NCBI GenBank assembly: GCA_016789405.1
Contig: JAEUPQ010000005.1
Coordinates: 1 to 58,236 of the forward strand
Source of the DNA: Lysobacteraceae bacterium
GTDB taxonomy: Bacteria; Pseudomonadota; Gammaproteobacteria; Xanthomonadales; Xanthomonadaceae
Direction of reading: 5' to 3'
DNA length: 58,236 nucleotides
Both the position numbers and the translations under genes were made by a program. This document shows, piece by piece, positions 26,360-34,687 of this stretch (positions within the stretch are counted from its first letter, which is position 1; each line of letters opens with the position of its first letter). The notes below the pieces were generated by a model. It was not told where the DNA came from. It searched no databases and saw only the letters and a program-made list of their open reading frames with translations.

Positions 26360-26440
26360 GGCGCGGCTCCTGCGGTCGGGATGGCGCATCTTGGTGCGGA
26401 AGCCGGGTGTCGTCCAGCCACGGCGTCGCACTTCGTGCCG

Positions 26441-26474
26441 GAAAAGCGAACGCCGCGCGGGGCGCGGCGTTCGC
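26441..26474 (-). terminator. Rho-independent terminator of a minus-strand secreted protein gene
   Basis: Perfect 13-base stem GCGAACGCCGCGC (26446-26458) and GCGCGGCGTTCGC (26462-26474) with a three-base loop. On the minus strand it is followed directly by TTTTC. It begins 17 bases after the stop codon of the upstream gene. Confidence 0.85.
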
Positions 26475-26490
26475 GGTCTTCGGGTGGGGA

Positions 26491-26931
26491 TCAGTCGTGA
26501 TCGCGCCAGTGGCGGCGACGGTCGTCGCGGCGATCGTCACGCCAGTCGTCGCGACGGTCGTAGCGGGGGTCGTAGTAGACGACCCTGCAGCGGCCACGGC
26601 TGTCGCACTGCTGGCGGCTGTAGCGGTGGTCGCGCGTGCGGTGGTAGCCGTAGGCGTTGCCGTAGGGCGGCCCATCGCGGTGGTAGCCGCGCGGCACGTG
26701 ACGGTAGTACACCGGGCGGCCGCGACGGTCGCGTTCCACGATCAGGCGGTCGTTGTAGCCGTAGCTGCCGTGGCGGTAGTAGGGGTGGCCCGAGCGGAAC
26801 ACGATGTCCGGCAGGTCGACGATGACGCGGATCAGATCGTCGCGGGCCTCGGCCGGTGCGGGGATCAGGGCGCCGGCGCCCAGGGCGACGGCGAGGGCAG
26901 CAGGGGCAATCCAGCGGGCGAGGATCGTCAT
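26491..26931 (-). CDS. Secreted Tyr/Arg/Asp-rich protein
   Basis: Small exported protein (146 residues), not assigned to a family. The signal peptide (MTILARWIAPAALAVALGAGALIPAPAEA) ends at an AEA cleavage site. The mature chain is rich in Tyr, His, Arg and Asp with the Cys pair QQCDSRGRCR. The tail alternates RDD and DRR. Such compositions are common in small xanthomonad envelope proteins with poorly known roles. The start at 26931 is preceded by GGAGAA on the minus strand, and a strong terminator follows, so it is a single-gene unit. Confidence 0.75.
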   Translation of the reverse strand: MTILARWIAPAALAVALGAGALIPAPAEARDDLIRVIVDLPDIVFRSGHPYYRHGSYGYNDRLIVERDRRGRPVYYRHVPRGYHRDGPPYGNAYGYHRTRDHRYSRQQCDSRGRCRVVYYDPRYDRRDDWRDDRRDDRRRHWRDHD

Positions 26932-27053
26932 GAGGGTTCTCCAGCGGGTCGCGACAGTGCGACACGAGGCAGACGATGCGACCACGCGGGTGAACCGTTT
27001 TTTAATTTTTCCGATGGCGCCGGAAAGGCCCCGTTCTCGTTCAGTTTCGCCGT

Positions 27054-27764
27054 TCAGCCGGTCGCCAGTGTGCGGATCGCCGCCGGCAGGCCGGCAGGGC
27101 CTTCGACGGTGAGGATGCGGTCGGGGGCGACCGGTGGCGCGGTCTCGTTCTCGTGCGCCCAGGTCACGTGGTACGGCATGTGCACGCCGCAGCCGCCCAG
27201 CGCCACCACCGGCACGATGTCGGAGCGCAGCGAATTGCCGATCATCGCGAACTGCGCCGGCGAGATGTCGAACTCGCGCATCAGCCGTGCGTAGGTGGCT
27301 TCGTCCTTTTCGCTGACGATCTCGATGCGGCGGAACAGGTGGGACAGGCCGGAATCGCGCACCTTCGCTTCCTGGTGGAACAGGTCGCCCTTGGTGATCA
27401 GCACCACCGGCCAGTCGCGGGCGATGTCTTCCACGGCTTCCCGGATCCCGGGCAGCAGCTCGACCGGATGCTGCAGCACCGACTTGCCGATCTCGACGAT
27501 GCGGTGGATGTCGGCGCCGCCGATGCGCGCGTCGGTGATCTCGATCGCCGCTTCGATCATCGACAGCGTCATGCCTTTGGCGCCGTAGCCGAACAGCGCG
27601 ATGTTGCGCTTCTCGACGGCATAGAGTCGGTCATGCGCATCGTCGAGGTCGACGTAGGTGCCGATGATGCGTTCGAATTCCACCTGGGCGTCGCGGAAAT
27701 AATCTTCGCTGCGCCAGAGCGTGTCGTCGGCGTCGAAGCCGATCATCCTGAAATCGCGTGTCAT
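27054..27764 (-). CDS. HAD family hydrolase
   Basis: Haloacid-dehalogenase-type phosphatase, 236 residues, cytosolic. Motif I is GFDADDTLW, with nucleophile Asp11 and acid/base Asp13. Motif II is VVLITKGD. Motif III/IV is FAMIGNSLRSDIVP, where the usual D-D pair is partly replaced by N and D. The four-helix cap between motifs fits the C1 subclass, near YjjG-like nucleotidases. The substrate is not readable. It lies 28 bases after a lytic transglycosylase gene on the same strand and may share its transcript. Confidence 0.9.
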   Translation of the reverse strand: MTRDFRMIGFDADDTLWRSEDYFRDAQVEFERIIGTYVDLDDAHDRLYAVEKRNIALFGYGAKGMTLSMIEAAIEITDARIGGADIHRIVEIGKSVLQHPVELLPGIREAVEDIARDWPVVLITKGDLFHQEAKVRDSGLSHLFRRIEIVSEKDEATYARLMREFDISPAQFAMIGNSLRSDIVPVVALGGCGVHMPYHVTWAHENETAPPVAPDRILTVEGPAGLPAAIRTLATG

Positions 27765-27792
27765 GCGGCCAGTATGCCGGATCGGCGCGGCG

Positions 27793-28677
27793 TCACGCTG
27801 GCTTTGGTGTCGCGGCCGGCGCGTTCTGCGACGCCTTCGGCGGAACCTGCGTCGGTGCTGGCTGCGCAGGCGGCGCGATGTCCGGACGCGCGACCGCGTC
27901 GGCCGGGCGCTGCGGCGGCGGCGACAAGGCGGCCTTGTAGGCGTGGTAGAGGGCCTGCACCTTCTCCAGGTATGCGCGGGTTTCCGCGTAGGGCGGCACG
28001 CCGTCGTAGCGCGTCACCACGCCGGGGCCTGCGTTGTAGGCCGCGATCGCCAGCGCCGCGTCGCCCTTGAATCGCTTGAGCAGCGAAGTGAAGTAACGCG
28101 CACCGGCATCGATCGATTCCGCAGGCGAAAACGGGTCGATGACGCCTTGCTCCTTCGCGGTCTCCGGCATGAGCTGCATCACGCCCTGCGCGCCCTTGGG
28201 GGACACGGCCTTCTCGTCGAACAGGCTTTCGGCGTGGGCGATCGCGCGCAGCCAGGCGTCTTCGACCTTGTGCTTCTTCGCAGCGGCCTTGAACAGCCGC
28301 GCGTGCCGGTCGAGCTGCGGTCGTCCGACCTTGCCCAGGCCTTCGTGCGCGGGCTCGCCCGGCGGCGTCGCCACGGTGAAGCGCAGGAACTCGCGCGCGC
28401 CGGGCAGCTTGCGCGTGCCGTACACCAGCCTGCCGTCCTGCTCGCGTTCGTAGAGCGTGCCGCTGAACACGCCCATCTCGCCCCACAGGTTCGGCGTCTG
28501 CACGGCGTTGTCGTCGATCTGCTTCGCCTCGCACTTCGAGCCGGGCTCGGGTGCGGTCGACAGGCTGACCGTGTTGTTGCGCACGCAGCGATAGACCGTG
28601 CGCGCCTGCGCAGGCGCACAGGCGAGGGCAGCGCAGAGCGCAAGGATCGAGGCGGCGGTGGCGGTCGGACGGCGCAT
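27793..28677 (-). CDS. Lytic transglycosylase, SLT family 1
   Basis: Periplasmic peptidoglycan-cleaving enzyme of 294 residues. Signal peptide MRRPTATAASILALCAALACAPAQA. The N-terminal part has a Cys pair (YRC and GSKC) and resembles DUF4124-like modules. The transglycosylase domain runs from about 130 to 235, with catalytic Glu150 in AHAESLFDEKAVSPKGAQG, then MQLMPETA and AIAAYNAGPGVV. The C-terminus is a Pro/Ala-rich tail. It releases 1,6-anhydro-muropeptides during wall remodelling. It may alternatively be a wall hydrolase of a secretion machine, but no such genes are adjacent. Confidence 0.92.
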   Translation of the reverse strand: MRRPTATAASILALCAALACAPAQARTVYRCVRNNTVSLSTAPEPGSKCEAKQIDDNAVQTPNLWGEMGVFSGTLYEREQDGRLVYGTRKLPGAREFLRFTVATPPGEPAHEGLGKVGRPQLDRHARLFKAAAKKHKVEDAWLRAIAHAESLFDEKAVSPKGAQGVMQLMPETAKEQGVIDPFSPAESIDAGARYFTSLLKRFKGDAALAIAAYNAGPGVVTRYDGVPPYAETRAYLEKVQALYHAYKAALSPPPQRPADAVARPDIAPPAQPAPTQVPPKASQNAPAATPKPA

Positions 28678-28791
28678 GGGCGCGATTCTATCGGCAGGCC
28701 GATGCCGGGGCCCCGTGCCGGAGTGCAGGCACGGGCGGCGGTTTCAGTAAGATCGTCGCGGGCCGATGGGGTCGCGGACAGGGTGGGCACG

Positions 28792-30312
28792 ATGATCGAC
28801 ATGGCAGGGATCTGGCGCAGGATCGGGCTGTGGCGGATCCGGGGGCAGCACATCGATCGCCCGGCCGTGCTGGCGCACATCGACGCCGGCGCGGTGCTGG
28901 ACGCGCGCTATGCCCTGATGGTCACGCTGGCCTGCGGCATCGCCCTGCTGGGCCTGCTGCAGAATTCGGTGGCGGTGATCATCGGTGCGATGCTGATCTC
29001 GCCGCTGATGGGGCCGATCATCGCGCTGGGCATGTCGCTGGCGACGTTCGACTTCGCCAGCATGCGACGCGCGCTGAAAACGCTCGCGGCGGGGATCGCG
29101 CTGGCCCTGGCGATCGCCATCGGCATCGTGCTGGTGTCTCCGCTGCAGGAGGCCACGCCGGAAATCCTCGGCCGTACCGAGCCGACCCTGTTCGACCTGC
29201 TGGTCGCGGTGTTGTCGGGCATCGCCGGTGCGTACGCAACGATCACGCGCAAGGGCGAAACCATCGTCGGCGTGGCCATCGCCACGGCCCTGATGCCGCC
29301 GCTGGCCGTGGTCGGCTTCGGCGTCGCCACTGCCAACGGCAGCATCGCCGGCGGCGCGGCATTCCTGTTCATGACCAACCTGCTCGCGATCGCGTTCTCG
29401 GCGACGATCGTGGCGCGCTGGTATCGCTTCGGCGCGGCCGATTCGCCCAAGCAGTCGGCATGGCAGGCGGGCCTGATCGTCGCCGGCTTCCTGCTGCTGT
29501 CGATCCCGCTGGGGTTCGCGCTGCGCGACATCGCGGCGCGCGGTTTCGCCGAACGCACCATCCGCACCGCGCTGGATGTGGCCGCGGCGGATGCCGGCGG
29601 CCGGATCAGCGCGCTGCGCATCGATCGCGACGGCGAGGTCTATGCCGTCGATGCGGTACTGCTCGCGTCGAAGCATCGCACGGGTCTTGCGGCGCGCATC
29701 GAATCGCAGGTGGAGTCCGCGCTTGGCCGGCCGTTGCGGCTGCAGCTGCGCGAGGTGCTCACGACCGACGACGGTGCGATCGCTGCACAGGCGGATTCGC
29801 TGGCGCGCCTGCGCGAAAGCGTGGCCGCGCTGCAGTCGGATGCGCAGCGGCGCACGGCCGCGCAGGCGGCGATGGACGAGGTGCGCGCGCAGGCCATCAC
29901 CCACCTCGGCGCGTTCGATGTCCTCGATGGTGGCAAGGCAGCGCGCTGGCGGCTGCGACCGCAGGCCGGACTCGACATCGCGGCGTCGCGCGCGCTGGAG
30001 TCAGCGATGAATGCTGGCGGCAAGGACATCCGGGTCGAGGTGGTGCCGGCATTGCAGGCACTGCCGACGGTGAACTTGGCGCCCGAGGGGATCGACAAGG
30101 AGGACGCCATCGCAGCCGACGCACCGGCCGTCGCGACGCTGGCGTCGATCTCGTGGGCGCTGTCGCGCTGGGGCGTGGCCGACGTGCGTGTGGTCGCGGG
30201 CGATCGCAGGCGCGCCGATGCCGTGGCGGCATGGCTCGGCGCACGCGGGATCCGTGCCGAAGCTTCGGTGTCGGACGATGCGGACGACGACGTGACAGTC
30301 AGCCTGCCCTGA
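28792..30312 (+). CDS. DUF389 family membrane protein
   Basis: Polytopic inner-membrane protein of 506 residues. The N-terminal half is the DUF389 domain with signature loops AVIIGAMLISPLMGPII and ATALMPPLAVVGFGVATAN, and five to six hydrophobic helices. The soluble C-terminal half (about 255-506) looks like two ferredoxin-like repeats around a short helical linker. In-frame sequence upstream of 28792 overlaps a gene on the other strand and is not family-like. Function of the family is unknown. The 3' end overlaps the convergent small gene by 14 bases. Confidence 0.9.
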   Translation: MIDMAGIWRRIGLWRIRGQHIDRPAVLAHIDAGAVLDARYALMVTLACGIALLGLLQNSVAVIIGAMLISPLMGPIIALGMSLATFDFASMRRALKTLAAGIALALAIAIGIVLVSPLQEATPEILGRTEPTLFDLLVAVLSGIAGAYATITRKGETIVGVAIATALMPPLAVVGFGVATANGSIAGGAAFLFMTNLLAIAFSATIVARWYRFGAADSPKQSAWQAGLIVAGFLLLSIPLGFALRDIAARGFAERTIRTALDVAAADAGGRISALRIDRDGEVYAVDAVLLASKHRTGLAARIESQVESALGRPLRLQLREVLTTDDGAIAAQADSLARLRESVAALQSDAQRRTAAQAAMDEVRAQAITHLGAFDVLDGGKAARWRLRPQAGLDIAASRALESAMNAGGKDIRVEVVPALQALPTVNLAPEGIDKEDAIAADAPAVATLASISWALSRWGVADVRVVAGDRRRADAVAAWLGARGIRAEASVSDDADDDVTVSLP

Positions 30313-30571
30313 CGACACCCGCGAGCAGCCGGGCCATCCGCATGGCGAGGGGACGGAATGCGTAGGCCGCGATGATCGCGGCCGGCAGCGCGATGGCCCA
30401 GGCCTTGAGCCAGCGCAGCGCGAGTCCGCCGTCGATGCCGGTGTTGATTGCGGTCACGACGGCGGCAACGAACGCGGACATGCACGTCGCGAGCGTCGCG
30501 GGCAGCAGGCGCTGCGCGCGTGCATGCGCAGCGTCTTCCGTGCTGCCGGTGGCAGGCATCGCGTCCGGCAT
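30299..30571 (-). CDS. DUF2798-like small membrane protein
   Basis: Predicted 90-residue inner-membrane protein with two helices. The pattern ATCMSAFVAAVVTAINTGID, then LRWLKAWAIALPAAIIAAYAFRPLA, is that of DUF2798 proteins. The start at 30571 (MPDAMPATG) is inferred from family length. It begins seven bases after the stop of the upstream secreted-protein gene, so it is the last gene of an antiporter operon. It overlaps the convergent DUF389 gene at its 3' end by 14 bases. Function unknown. Confidence 0.72.
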   Translation of the reverse strand: MPDAMPATGSTEDAAHARAQRLLPATLATCMSAFVAAVVTAINTGIDGGLALRWLKAWAIALPAAIIAAYAFRPLAMRMARLLAGVVRAG

Positions 30572-30578
30572 CCGGACG

Positions 30579-31628
30579 TCAGCGCTTGGACGCAGGTTCG
30601 AGCGGCCACGCGCGCGCGCTGCCGCGCAGGCGCATGCGGTTGCGGTCGTGTTCGTCGTGTTCCTTGCCGTAGCGGCTGATGATGGTGTTTTCCAGCATCT
30701 CGACCACGCCGGTGTCGCGGCGGAACAGCATCGTGCCTTCTTCGCGCAGGGCCAGGTCCTTCGGACGGCCTTCGCCGCTGGCCGTGTCCAGGCCACCGGC
30801 CGTCAGTTCCGAGACCAAGCCCCACAGCGGTGCGGGATCACCCGAGGTGTCGAGGGTGTGCGTCCACTCCACGCGGGCCAGGGTCGGGTCGTCCTTGTCG
30901 ATGGTGAAGGTGAATTCGCGGCGTGCCGGCAGCTTGCGGCCGAGCAGCGGCGATTCGATCGGCTCGGCGTCGCTGTAGCGCTTGCCGACTTCGTAGTCAC
31001 CGCCGGCGAACCAGGTGATGCCCTTCGCGCCGCCGCTGGTCATCGCCTCGATCATTTCGTCGGTGAAGAACTTCTTCATCATCTCTTCCATGTTCCGCCT
31101 GGCGACGGCGATGATCATTTCGCGATCGGCAGGCGCCATGTCCGGGTCCATGCGCGCGCTGATCTGCTCGATGCTGGTGCCGGTGATCGGCAGCATCACC
31201 CGGCGCACCTTCGCGGCGGTTTCGCCAAGGTTGCGCAGCTTGCGATATCGGCCGTCGGGACCCAGTTCGATCTGCACCACGAAGCCCTCGAACTCGTCGA
31301 GCAGCGGCGCCACGGCATCGGTGGTCGACCGGTCGCCTTCGATCGTCTCGATCCGGCTGTCGCGCGTGATCCAGTGCTGCAGGTAGCCGGACGGACCGGC
31401 TTCCGCGATGCGGACTTCGGTGGTGTCGGTGCTGCGCGACACCCGCGTGCGGCCGTCGTCCAGATCGCGCTCCAGCGATTCGGTTTCGTAGACGAAGGAC
31501 TGCCCGACCTTCCAGTCCACCGGCCAGCGGATGCGTTCCTGCGCCAGCGTCGGCAGCGTGGCGAGCAGCAGGGTAGCGAGCAGGGGCGTGCGCAGGCGAA
31601 GGGCGGTGCGCGGGGCGGTGACGGTCAT
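30579..31628 (-). CDS. Hypothetical secreted protein
   Basis: Exported protein of 349 residues, family not recognised. A signal peptide (MTVTAPRTALRLRTPLLATLLLATLPTLAQ) precedes a beta-rich domain that starts IRWPVDWKVGQSFVYETES. A helical insert follows (MIIAVARRNMEEMMKKFFTD), then more strands (ARREFTFTIDKDD). The domain style resembles DUF6263/LolA-like lipid-carrier folds, but I cannot assign it. The start at 31628 is where the signal peptide begins. It lies in the middle of an antiporter / secreted protein / DUF2798 transcription unit, 34 bases after the antiporter stop. Confidence 0.8.
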   Translation of the reverse strand: MTVTAPRTALRLRTPLLATLLLATLPTLAQERIRWPVDWKVGQSFVYETESLERDLDDGRTRVSRSTDTTEVRIAEAGPSGYLQHWITRDSRIETIEGDRSTTDAVAPLLDEFEGFVVQIELGPDGRYRKLRNLGETAAKVRRVMLPITGTSIEQISARMDPDMAPADREMIIAVARRNMEEMMKKFFTDEMIEAMTSGGAKGITWFAGGDYEVGKRYSDAEPIESPLLGRKLPARREFTFTIDKDDPTLARVEWTHTLDTSGDPAPLWGLVSELTAGGLDTASGEGRPKDLALREEGTMLFRRDTGVVEMLENTIISRYGKEHDEHDRNRMRLRGSARAWPLEPASKR

Positions 31629-31662
31629 GTCGACTCCTTGGGTGGTCGGCCCGGGGGCGGGC

Positions 31663-32874
31663 TCAGGCATCGCGCGAGATCAGCTCGCGCATCCGTTGCA
31701 GCTTGGGGGACACCATCGGGATGGTGACCATGGTGCTCAGTACGGCCATCAGCAGCAGCGCGGTGAAGGTGGCGCTGGTGATGATCTGCTTGTCCAGCAG
31801 CACGTTCGCGAAAATGATCATGATCAGCGCCTTGGTCTGCAGCAGCCAGCCGATGATCGACGCTTCGCCGGGCTTCCAGCCGAGGATGCGCCCGGCCATG
31901 TGGATGCCGGCCAGCTTGCCGGCCAGCTGTGCCGCGAACAGTGCCGCCGCAGCGACGAACACCATCCAGCCGCCGACGCTCCAGCTGGTGCGCAGCCCGG
32001 TGCTGAGGAAGAACACCGGCATCATGACCAGCAGCACGTTGTGGCGCAGGACGTCGAGCTTCTTCTGTTCGAACCAGTGGTGGTCCATGACCATGCCGGC
32101 GAGGAAGGCGCCGACCATGAAGTGCAGGCCGGACCAGTCTGCGCCGAAGGACACCACCGCCAGCCACACCAGCGCGACGTACCAGCGGTCGCGCTCCGAC
32201 AGCCGCACCATCAGCTTGCGGAAGCCGATGCAGGCCACGGCGAACAGCGCGAGGAAGGTGCCCTGGCGGCCGATGCGCTCCCAGTCCATCAGCACCAGCG
32301 CGAGCACGCCCCAGATCGCGACGTCGTCGAGGCTGGCATAGCGCAGGATCCGCTGGCCGATCGGCTGGCGCAGGATCTCCAGCTTCTCCATGAACAGGAT
32401 CAGGATCGGCAGTGCGGTCACCGCGCAGGACATGCCGACGCCGATGACGAACTGCCAGTCGAGGCCCTTCTCGCCGATCCAGCCATCGAAGCCGAGCATG
32501 CCGACCGCGACGATCGCACCGAAGACCAGCGGGGTGCCGAGCGCGAGGCCGGCGGTGATGCCGCTTTCGCGACGATGCTTCCAGGCTTCGCGCAGGTCCA
32601 GTTCGATGCCGGCCAGCCACACGAACAGCATGACCGCCCACCAGGCAAGGCCGTTGAGCGACTGCACCACGTCCTTGGTGAACACGAAGGTGTAGTAGTC
32701 GGGATAGATCGCGCCGAGCACGCCGGGCCCCAGCAGGATGCCGGTGATGATCTGCACCACCACCAGCGGTGCGAAATACTCGGTGCGGCCGAGGCGCCAG
32801 ATCAGGTACGGCACGCAGAAGATGATCGCCATGGCGATCAGGTACAGCTCGGTGGTGGTGATGGCGTGCGGCAT
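31663..32874 (-). CDS. CPA2-type monovalent cation/proton antiporter
   Basis: Inner-membrane exchanger of 403 residues with about twelve helices, of the KefB/NapA-like CPA2 group. Marks are an early ITGILLGPGVLG helix, the ion-site segment ASLDDVAIWGVLALVL with adjacent acidic residues, and HFMVGAFLAGMVM. The MMPVFFLSTGLRTSW loop is typical of the family. There is no C-terminal TrkA-N/RCK domain, unlike KefB or KefC. The start at 32874 (MPHAITTTEL) is chosen by homology. Na+ or K+ specificity is unknown. It heads a three-gene minus-strand unit. Confidence 0.93.
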   Translation of the reverse strand: MPHAITTTELYLIAMAIIFCVPYLIWRLGRTEYFAPLVVVQIITGILLGPGVLGAIYPDYYTFVFTKDVVQSLNGLAWWAVMLFVWLAGIELDLREAWKHRRESGITAGLALGTPLVFGAIVAVGMLGFDGWIGEKGLDWQFVIGVGMSCAVTALPILILFMEKLEILRQPIGQRILRYASLDDVAIWGVLALVLMDWERIGRQGTFLALFAVACIGFRKLMVRLSERDRWYVALVWLAVVSFGADWSGLHFMVGAFLAGMVMDHHWFEQKKLDVLRHNVLLVMMPVFFLSTGLRTSWSVGGWMVFVAAAALFAAQLAGKLAGIHMAGRILGWKPGEASIIGWLLQTKALIMIIFANVLLDKQIITSATFTALLLMAVLSTMVTIPMVSPKLQRMRELISRDA

Positions 32875-33014
32875 GGGTACGGCGGCGGTCGTGCATGAGG
32901 CAAGGCCGCACAGGATAGCGGCACGCGACCCGTCCAAGCGCGCACCCTGGCAGGCGGAGCGGGGCGCCGGGCGCGACGGGCCGCCTTGTCCGTGGCCGTG
33001 ATGCTGCCGGTGAA

Positions 33015-33362
33015 TCAGCTGCCGGTGGTGTCGCAGGTGGATGGGCAGGGCAGCGCCAGGTTCATCGTGTCGCCGGACAGGCGGCCCTGGCTGTCGATCG
33101 CGCGCAGCAGCAGCGTGTCGCGGCCGGAGCGGTCGCGGACGAGGTGGCTGCTAGACGGCGCGATGTCGGCGCAGGTCGGCGGGCAGGGATTGGCGACATT
33201 GACGTTGTCGCCGCGCGCCACGTGGTCGGTGTCGACGCCGTACATCATCCGCGCGCAGCGACCGGTCGCCGGGTCGGCCGAGCAATCCGACACGATCCCG
33301 ACGATGCCGGGCTGGCCGAGGAGATGGTTTCGCGGGCACAAACCCCGGAAGATTCCCTGCAA
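33015..33362 (-). pseudogene. Cys-rich fragment without a credible start
   Basis: The minus strand is open from about 33467 to 33015 and reads like protein in its last 100 residues: GIVSDCSADPATGRCARMMYG, then two CPxTC motifs (ANPCPPTCAD, ALPCPSTCDTTGS). There is no ATG with a ribosome site; only a TTG at 33362 or internal Mets exist. It could be the decayed C-terminal part of a larger exported protein, or a small unannotated gene read from a rare start. It lies between the antiporter gene and the divergent mltB gene. Confidence 0.35.
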
Positions 33363-33493
33363 GCCATTGTTTCGATGGCTTTCGCGATGGCCGATCCGGC
33401 AGAGTCCCAGGCTGAATTGCGCCGCGCGGGATGCGTCCAGGGCATCGGTCCGCGTCGATGCCCCGTGCTAACCTCTCGGCGTCGACCCGCCGG

Positions 33494-34687
33494 ATGAGGC
33501 GTAACCCATTGATTCGTAGTGCCATGCCCCGTCTCGTGACGACCGCGCTGGCGTTGGGCCTGACGGCCTGCGCCACCCAGGCGCCGCCCCCGGCGCCGCC
33601 GGTCGTCATCGCGCCGCCCGCTCCGCCGGCCGCGCCCGCGTCCCCCCTGCTGCCCAAGGTTCCCCAGCCACCGGAGCGCCCGGTGGCGCCACCCGACGTC
33701 ACCGACCCGGCGCTCCCGCGCGAGCAGCGCATCGCGGCCTTCGTGGACTACACCGCCCGCACCTACGGCGTCGAGCCGCAGCGCATCCGCGACGTGCTGG
33801 CCCAGGCCGAATACAAGCAGAGCATCATCGATGCCATCACCCGCCCGGCCGAGGCGGTGAAACCCTGGCGCGACTACCGCCTGATCTTCCTCACGCCCGC
33901 CCGCATCGATGGCGGACGCGACTTCTACCTCGCCAACCGCGATGCGCTCGAGCGCGTGTCCGCCGAGACCGGCGTGCCGGCCGAATACATCGTCGCGATC
34001 ATCGGGGTGGAAACCAGCTACGGAAGGATCACCGGCAGCTTCCGCGTGATCGACGCGCTGTACACGCTCGCCTTCGATCATCCCAAGCGTGCGCCGTTCT
34101 TCGCCGGCGAACTCGCGCAGTGGTTCGCGCTGACCGCGCAGGAGCCGCAGCTCGACGTCGTCGGCATCAAGGGCAGCTACGCCGGCGCGATGGGCATGGG
34201 CCAGTTCATGCCGTCGAGCTATCGCCTGTGGGCGAAGGACGGCGACGGCGACGGCCGGCGCGACCTGCTGACCCACAAGCCGGACGTGTTCGCCTCGATC
34301 GCGAACTATTTCGTGATCCACGGCTGGCAGCGCGGCGGCCCGGTGGTCGCTCGTGCCGACCTCGACGCCTCGAAGCCTGAATTCGTGCCCGAGACCGTGG
34401 ACCCCGTGCATCCGCTCGCCACCTTGGCCGAACGCGGCTACCGCGCGCGCGCCGGCGAGCCGGTGGCCGAGGGCGCGACGGTGGTGAATTTCGACGGCGA
34501 GGGCGGCCGCGAATACTGGCTGGGCTACCGCAACTTCTACGTCATCACCCGCTACAACCGCTCGCCCATGTACGCCATGGCCGTGCACCAGCTGGCGCAG
34601 GCCATCCGCGCCGGTGTCGACGGCACCAGGATCGGTGCGATACCCGCCGGCACGGATGCCGGAACAGGCCAGGGCACGCGCCAATGA
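33494..34687 (+). CDS. mltB: Membrane-bound lytic murein transglycosylase B
   Basis: Outer-membrane lipoprotein that cleaves peptidoglycan glycan strands to 1,6-anhydro products. The 397-residue product has a lipobox (ALGLTAC), then a Pro/Ala-rich linker. The MltB domain starts EQRIAAFVDYTARTYG and has the catalytic Glu173 in IIGVETSYGRITG, followed by GSYAGAMGMGQFMPSSY. The start is uncertain: 33494 gives a basic n-region (MRRNPLIRSAMPRL), whereas 33524 gives a short one; neither has a strong ribosome site. It overlaps the rlpA start by four bases (ATGA), as in the usual mltB-rlpA arrangement. Confidence 0.95.
   Translation: MRRNPLIRSAMPRLVTTALALGLTACATQAPPPAPPVVIAPPAPPAAPASPLLPKVPQPPERPVAPPDVTDPALPREQRIAAFVDYTARTYGVEPQRIRDVLAQAEYKQSIIDAITRPAEAVKPWRDYRLIFLTPARIDGGRDFYLANRDALERVSAETGVPAEYIVAIIGVETSYGRITGSFRVIDALYTLAFDHPKRAPFFAGELAQWFALTAQEPQLDVVGIKGSYAGAMGMGQFMPSSYRLWAKDGDGDGRRDLLTHKPDVFASIANYFVIHGWQRGGPVVARADLDASKPEFVPETVDPVHPLATLAERGYRARAGEPVAEGATVVNFDGEGGREYWLGYRNFYVITRYNRSPMYAMAVHQLAQAIRAGVDGTRIGAIPAGTDAGTGQGTRQ

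Noticed and set aside
27721..28791. Upstream extension of the DUF389 protein to 863 codons
   Set aside because: The extension overlaps the transglycosylase gene on the other strand and is not like the DUF389 family; the family block starts at 28792.
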